From assembly GCA_964597685.1 (NCBI GenBank), contig CAZQZC010000148.1, forward strand, positions 1-7,010: 7,010 nt of DNA, in the 5' to 3' direction. This DNA is from JBCBTJ01 sp964597685 (lineage in GTDB: Bacteria; Pseudomonadota; Alphaproteobacteria; Caulobacterales; Hyphomonadaceae). The notes below the pieces were generated by a model. The model was not told the DNA's origin. It worked only from the letters and a program-made list of their open reading frames with translations, and searched no databases. Positions 6,064-7,010 of this stretch are shown piece after piece (positions within the stretch are counted from its first letter, which is position 1; each line of letters begins with the position of its first letter). A program made the position numbers and the translations under genes.

Positions 6064-6556
6064 TTCGCAAGCTTGAGCCAGGCCCCGCATCGGCCAAGAC
6101 GTTCAACAAATCGTCCAGAGACAGCGCGACGCAGCCCTCCGTCGGCTCATAATCTCCGCGTTTGACATGCAGGAATATCGCGCTGCCAAGGCCATCCACG
6201 GCCGGGTCGTCATTGTAGCCAAGCTCTACAACGACGTCATAAACGCTGTCCTCGCGCCACATTTTTTCGGCGGACGCTGGATAAGGCAGTTTCACAAGAC
6301 GGTTATAATTCTCGTCTCCCGGCGCGTCGCACCAGCCGTCATCCGCTAAGATTTCTTGAAGATTCAAGCCTGTTTTGGGCGCTTGGAGCCTATCGGGCCG
6401 AAAGAAAACACGTCGAATCGGCCAGTCGCCAAGGGGCGAAGCGCCATCCCCCTCGCGTTTGTGCGCGGCGTCGACGACACCGCCCTTGCCCAGCGCGCAG
6501 CGCACGGTGCGATCGTTCCAAACAAACCTACCGGTTGCGCGAGCTTCGAACTTCAT
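6053..6556 (-). CDS. L,D-transpeptidase (YkuD-fold) family protein
   Basis: YkuD-fold enzymes use a catalytic Cys to form 3-3 peptidoglycan cross-links or attach proteins to peptidoglycan. The 167-residue product shows a typical short-family layout: RCALGKGGV (19-27), KREGDGASPLGDWPIRRV (33-50), FFRPDRL (51-57), DDGWCDAP (72-79) and YNRLVKLPYPAS (84-95). The active-site strand is FLHVKRGDYEPTEGCVAL (128-145), with His130 and nucleophile Cys142. EGC replaces the common (S/T)HGC. No signal peptide is present. That is normal for this short subfamily as I recall it, and leaves its location and substrate open. The ATG at 6556 has AAGGGG 8 nt upstream; an in-frame GTG at 6595 would add 13 residues and is less likely. 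It is divergent from the response regulator, with 102 bp between starts. Its 3' end overlaps yggS by 11 bp. Confidence 0.88.
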   Translation of the reverse strand: MKFEARATGRFVWNDRTVRCALGKGGVVDAAHKREGDGASPLGDWPIRRVFFRPDRLQAPKTGLNLQEILADDGWCDAPGDENYNRLVKLPYPASAEKMWREDSVYDVVVELGYNDDPAVDGLGSAIFLHVKRGDYEPTEGCVALSLDDLLNVLADAGPGSSLRITR

Positions 6557-6564
6557 CGCGTCCG

Positions 6565-6570
6565 CCCCTT
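6565..6570 (-). promoter_or_regulatory. Ribosome binding site deciding the L,D-transpeptidase start
   Basis: The minus strand reads AAGGGG, 8 nt before the ATG at 6556. It supports that start over the upstream GTG at 6595, for which I see no comparable site. Confidence 0.6.
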
Positions 6571-6658
6571 GAAAAATCTCCGCCGATACGCACACCTATC
6601 ACGTCTTTGGGCAGTAAGGCATGCGCGGGCCCGGCGCTCTATATGGAGATGGACCGAC

Positions 6659-7010
6659 GTGACCGCTAAGAAAACGATTCTTCTCGTCGACGACGATCCC
6701 GACCTGCGCGGCGCGCTCGCCGAACAGCTCGACATGCACGCGGAGTTTTCCACGCTTCAGGCTGAGACGGCCGGCGACGGCGTTAAATTACTCGACGGCG
6801 AACGGGTGGATTTGATCCTGCTCGATGTCGAATTGCCGGACATGGACGGACGCGAAGCCTGCAAACTGATCCGCAAGTACGGCAACAATACGCCGATCAT
6901 CATGCTGACCGGACAGAATACGGACGCCGATGCAATCTTAGGACTCGATTCCGGCGCGAACGATTACGTCACGAAGCCCTTCAAGTTTTCGGTGCTGCTC
7001 GCCCGCATCC
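6659..7010 (+). CDS. Response regulator receiver domain, OmpR-type, possibly CenR (3'-truncated by window edge)
   Basis: The frame starts at GTG 6659 and is still open at the window end, giving 117 residues of one complete receiver domain. The acidic pair is Asp11-Asp12 in ILLVDDDPDL and the phosphoacceptor is Asp56 in LILLDVELPDMDG. The conserved Thr84 sits in IIMLTGQ, and Lys106 in DYVTKPFKF. The run ILGLDSGANDYVTKPFKFSVLLARI fits OmpR/PhoB-type regulators, in which a DNA-binding winged helix would follow beyond the window. The overall wording, including DADAILGLDSGANDYV, recalls the alphaproteobacterial envelope regulator CenR; this is from memory, so no symbol is assigned. GGAG (6645-6648) lies 10 nt upstream of the GTG. 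ATG codons at 6643 and 6649 are out of frame and stop almost at once. Only 102 bp separate its start from the divergent L,D-transpeptidase, so regulation of that neighbour is possible but not shown. Confidence 0.92.
   Translation, partial: MTAKKTILLVDDDPDLRGALAEQLDMHAEFSTLQAETAGDGVKLLDGERVDLILLDVELPDMDGREACKLIRKYGNNTPIIMLTGQNTDADAILGLDSGANDYVTKPFKFSVLLARI

Noticed and set aside
6557..6658. Searched for sigma-70-like promoters and CtrA-type TTAA-N7-TTAA sites between the L,D-transpeptidase and the response regulator.
   Set aside because: CTATAT near 6639 looks like a -10 element but has no -35 at proper spacing, and no CtrA half-site pair is present.

Overview
The window is a GC-rich chromosomal stretch from an alphaproteobacterium. 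The evidence is the PhaR polyhydroxyalkanoate regulator, a short lipid-linked sugar transfer module (GT2 plus ArnT-like GT39), an L,D-transpeptidase and a response regulator that resembles the alphaproteobacterial envelope regulator CenR. The gene mix fits Caulobacterales, Parvularculales or Hyphomonadaceae-type bacteria, but the genus cannot be fixed from this sequence. No tRNA, rRNA, insertion sequence, phage gene or CRISPR array was seen. This looks like vertically inherited core or near-core chromosome.

Layout, left to right: the 3' part of phaR (+); a small four-helix membrane protein of unknown function (-); a strong intrinsic terminator and, upstream of it, a lipoprotein with two tandem DM13 domains (-); a DPM1-like GT2 glycosyltransferase (-); divergent from it, a large ArnT/PMT-like GT39 membrane glycosyltransferase (+); convergent with that and overlapping it by 85 bp, a ThiE/TenI-family protein (-); head-to-head with that, the PLP homeostasis protein YggS (+); convergent and overlapping by 11 bp, a YkuD-type L,D-transpeptidase (-); and, divergent from it, the N-terminal receiver domain of a response regulator (+), cut by the window end.

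Functional threads. The two glycosyltransferases form a plausible pair: GT2 loads a sugar on a polyprenyl phosphate at the cytoplasmic face, and GT39 transfers it to an envelope acceptor on the periplasmic side. The L,D-transpeptidase and the response regulator also point to the envelope. YggS and the ThiE/TenI-like protein are cofactor-related. Strand alternates at nearly every gene from 2133 onward, so most are probably monocistronic with very tight 3' ends.

I see no clear novel multi-gene system. The points most worth checking are the recent intragenic DM13 duplication, the ThiE-like protein lacking the usual thiamine-phosphate-synthase magnesium ligands, its start codon only 3 bp from that of yggS, and a hairpin buried in the 85-bp overlap of two convergent genes.
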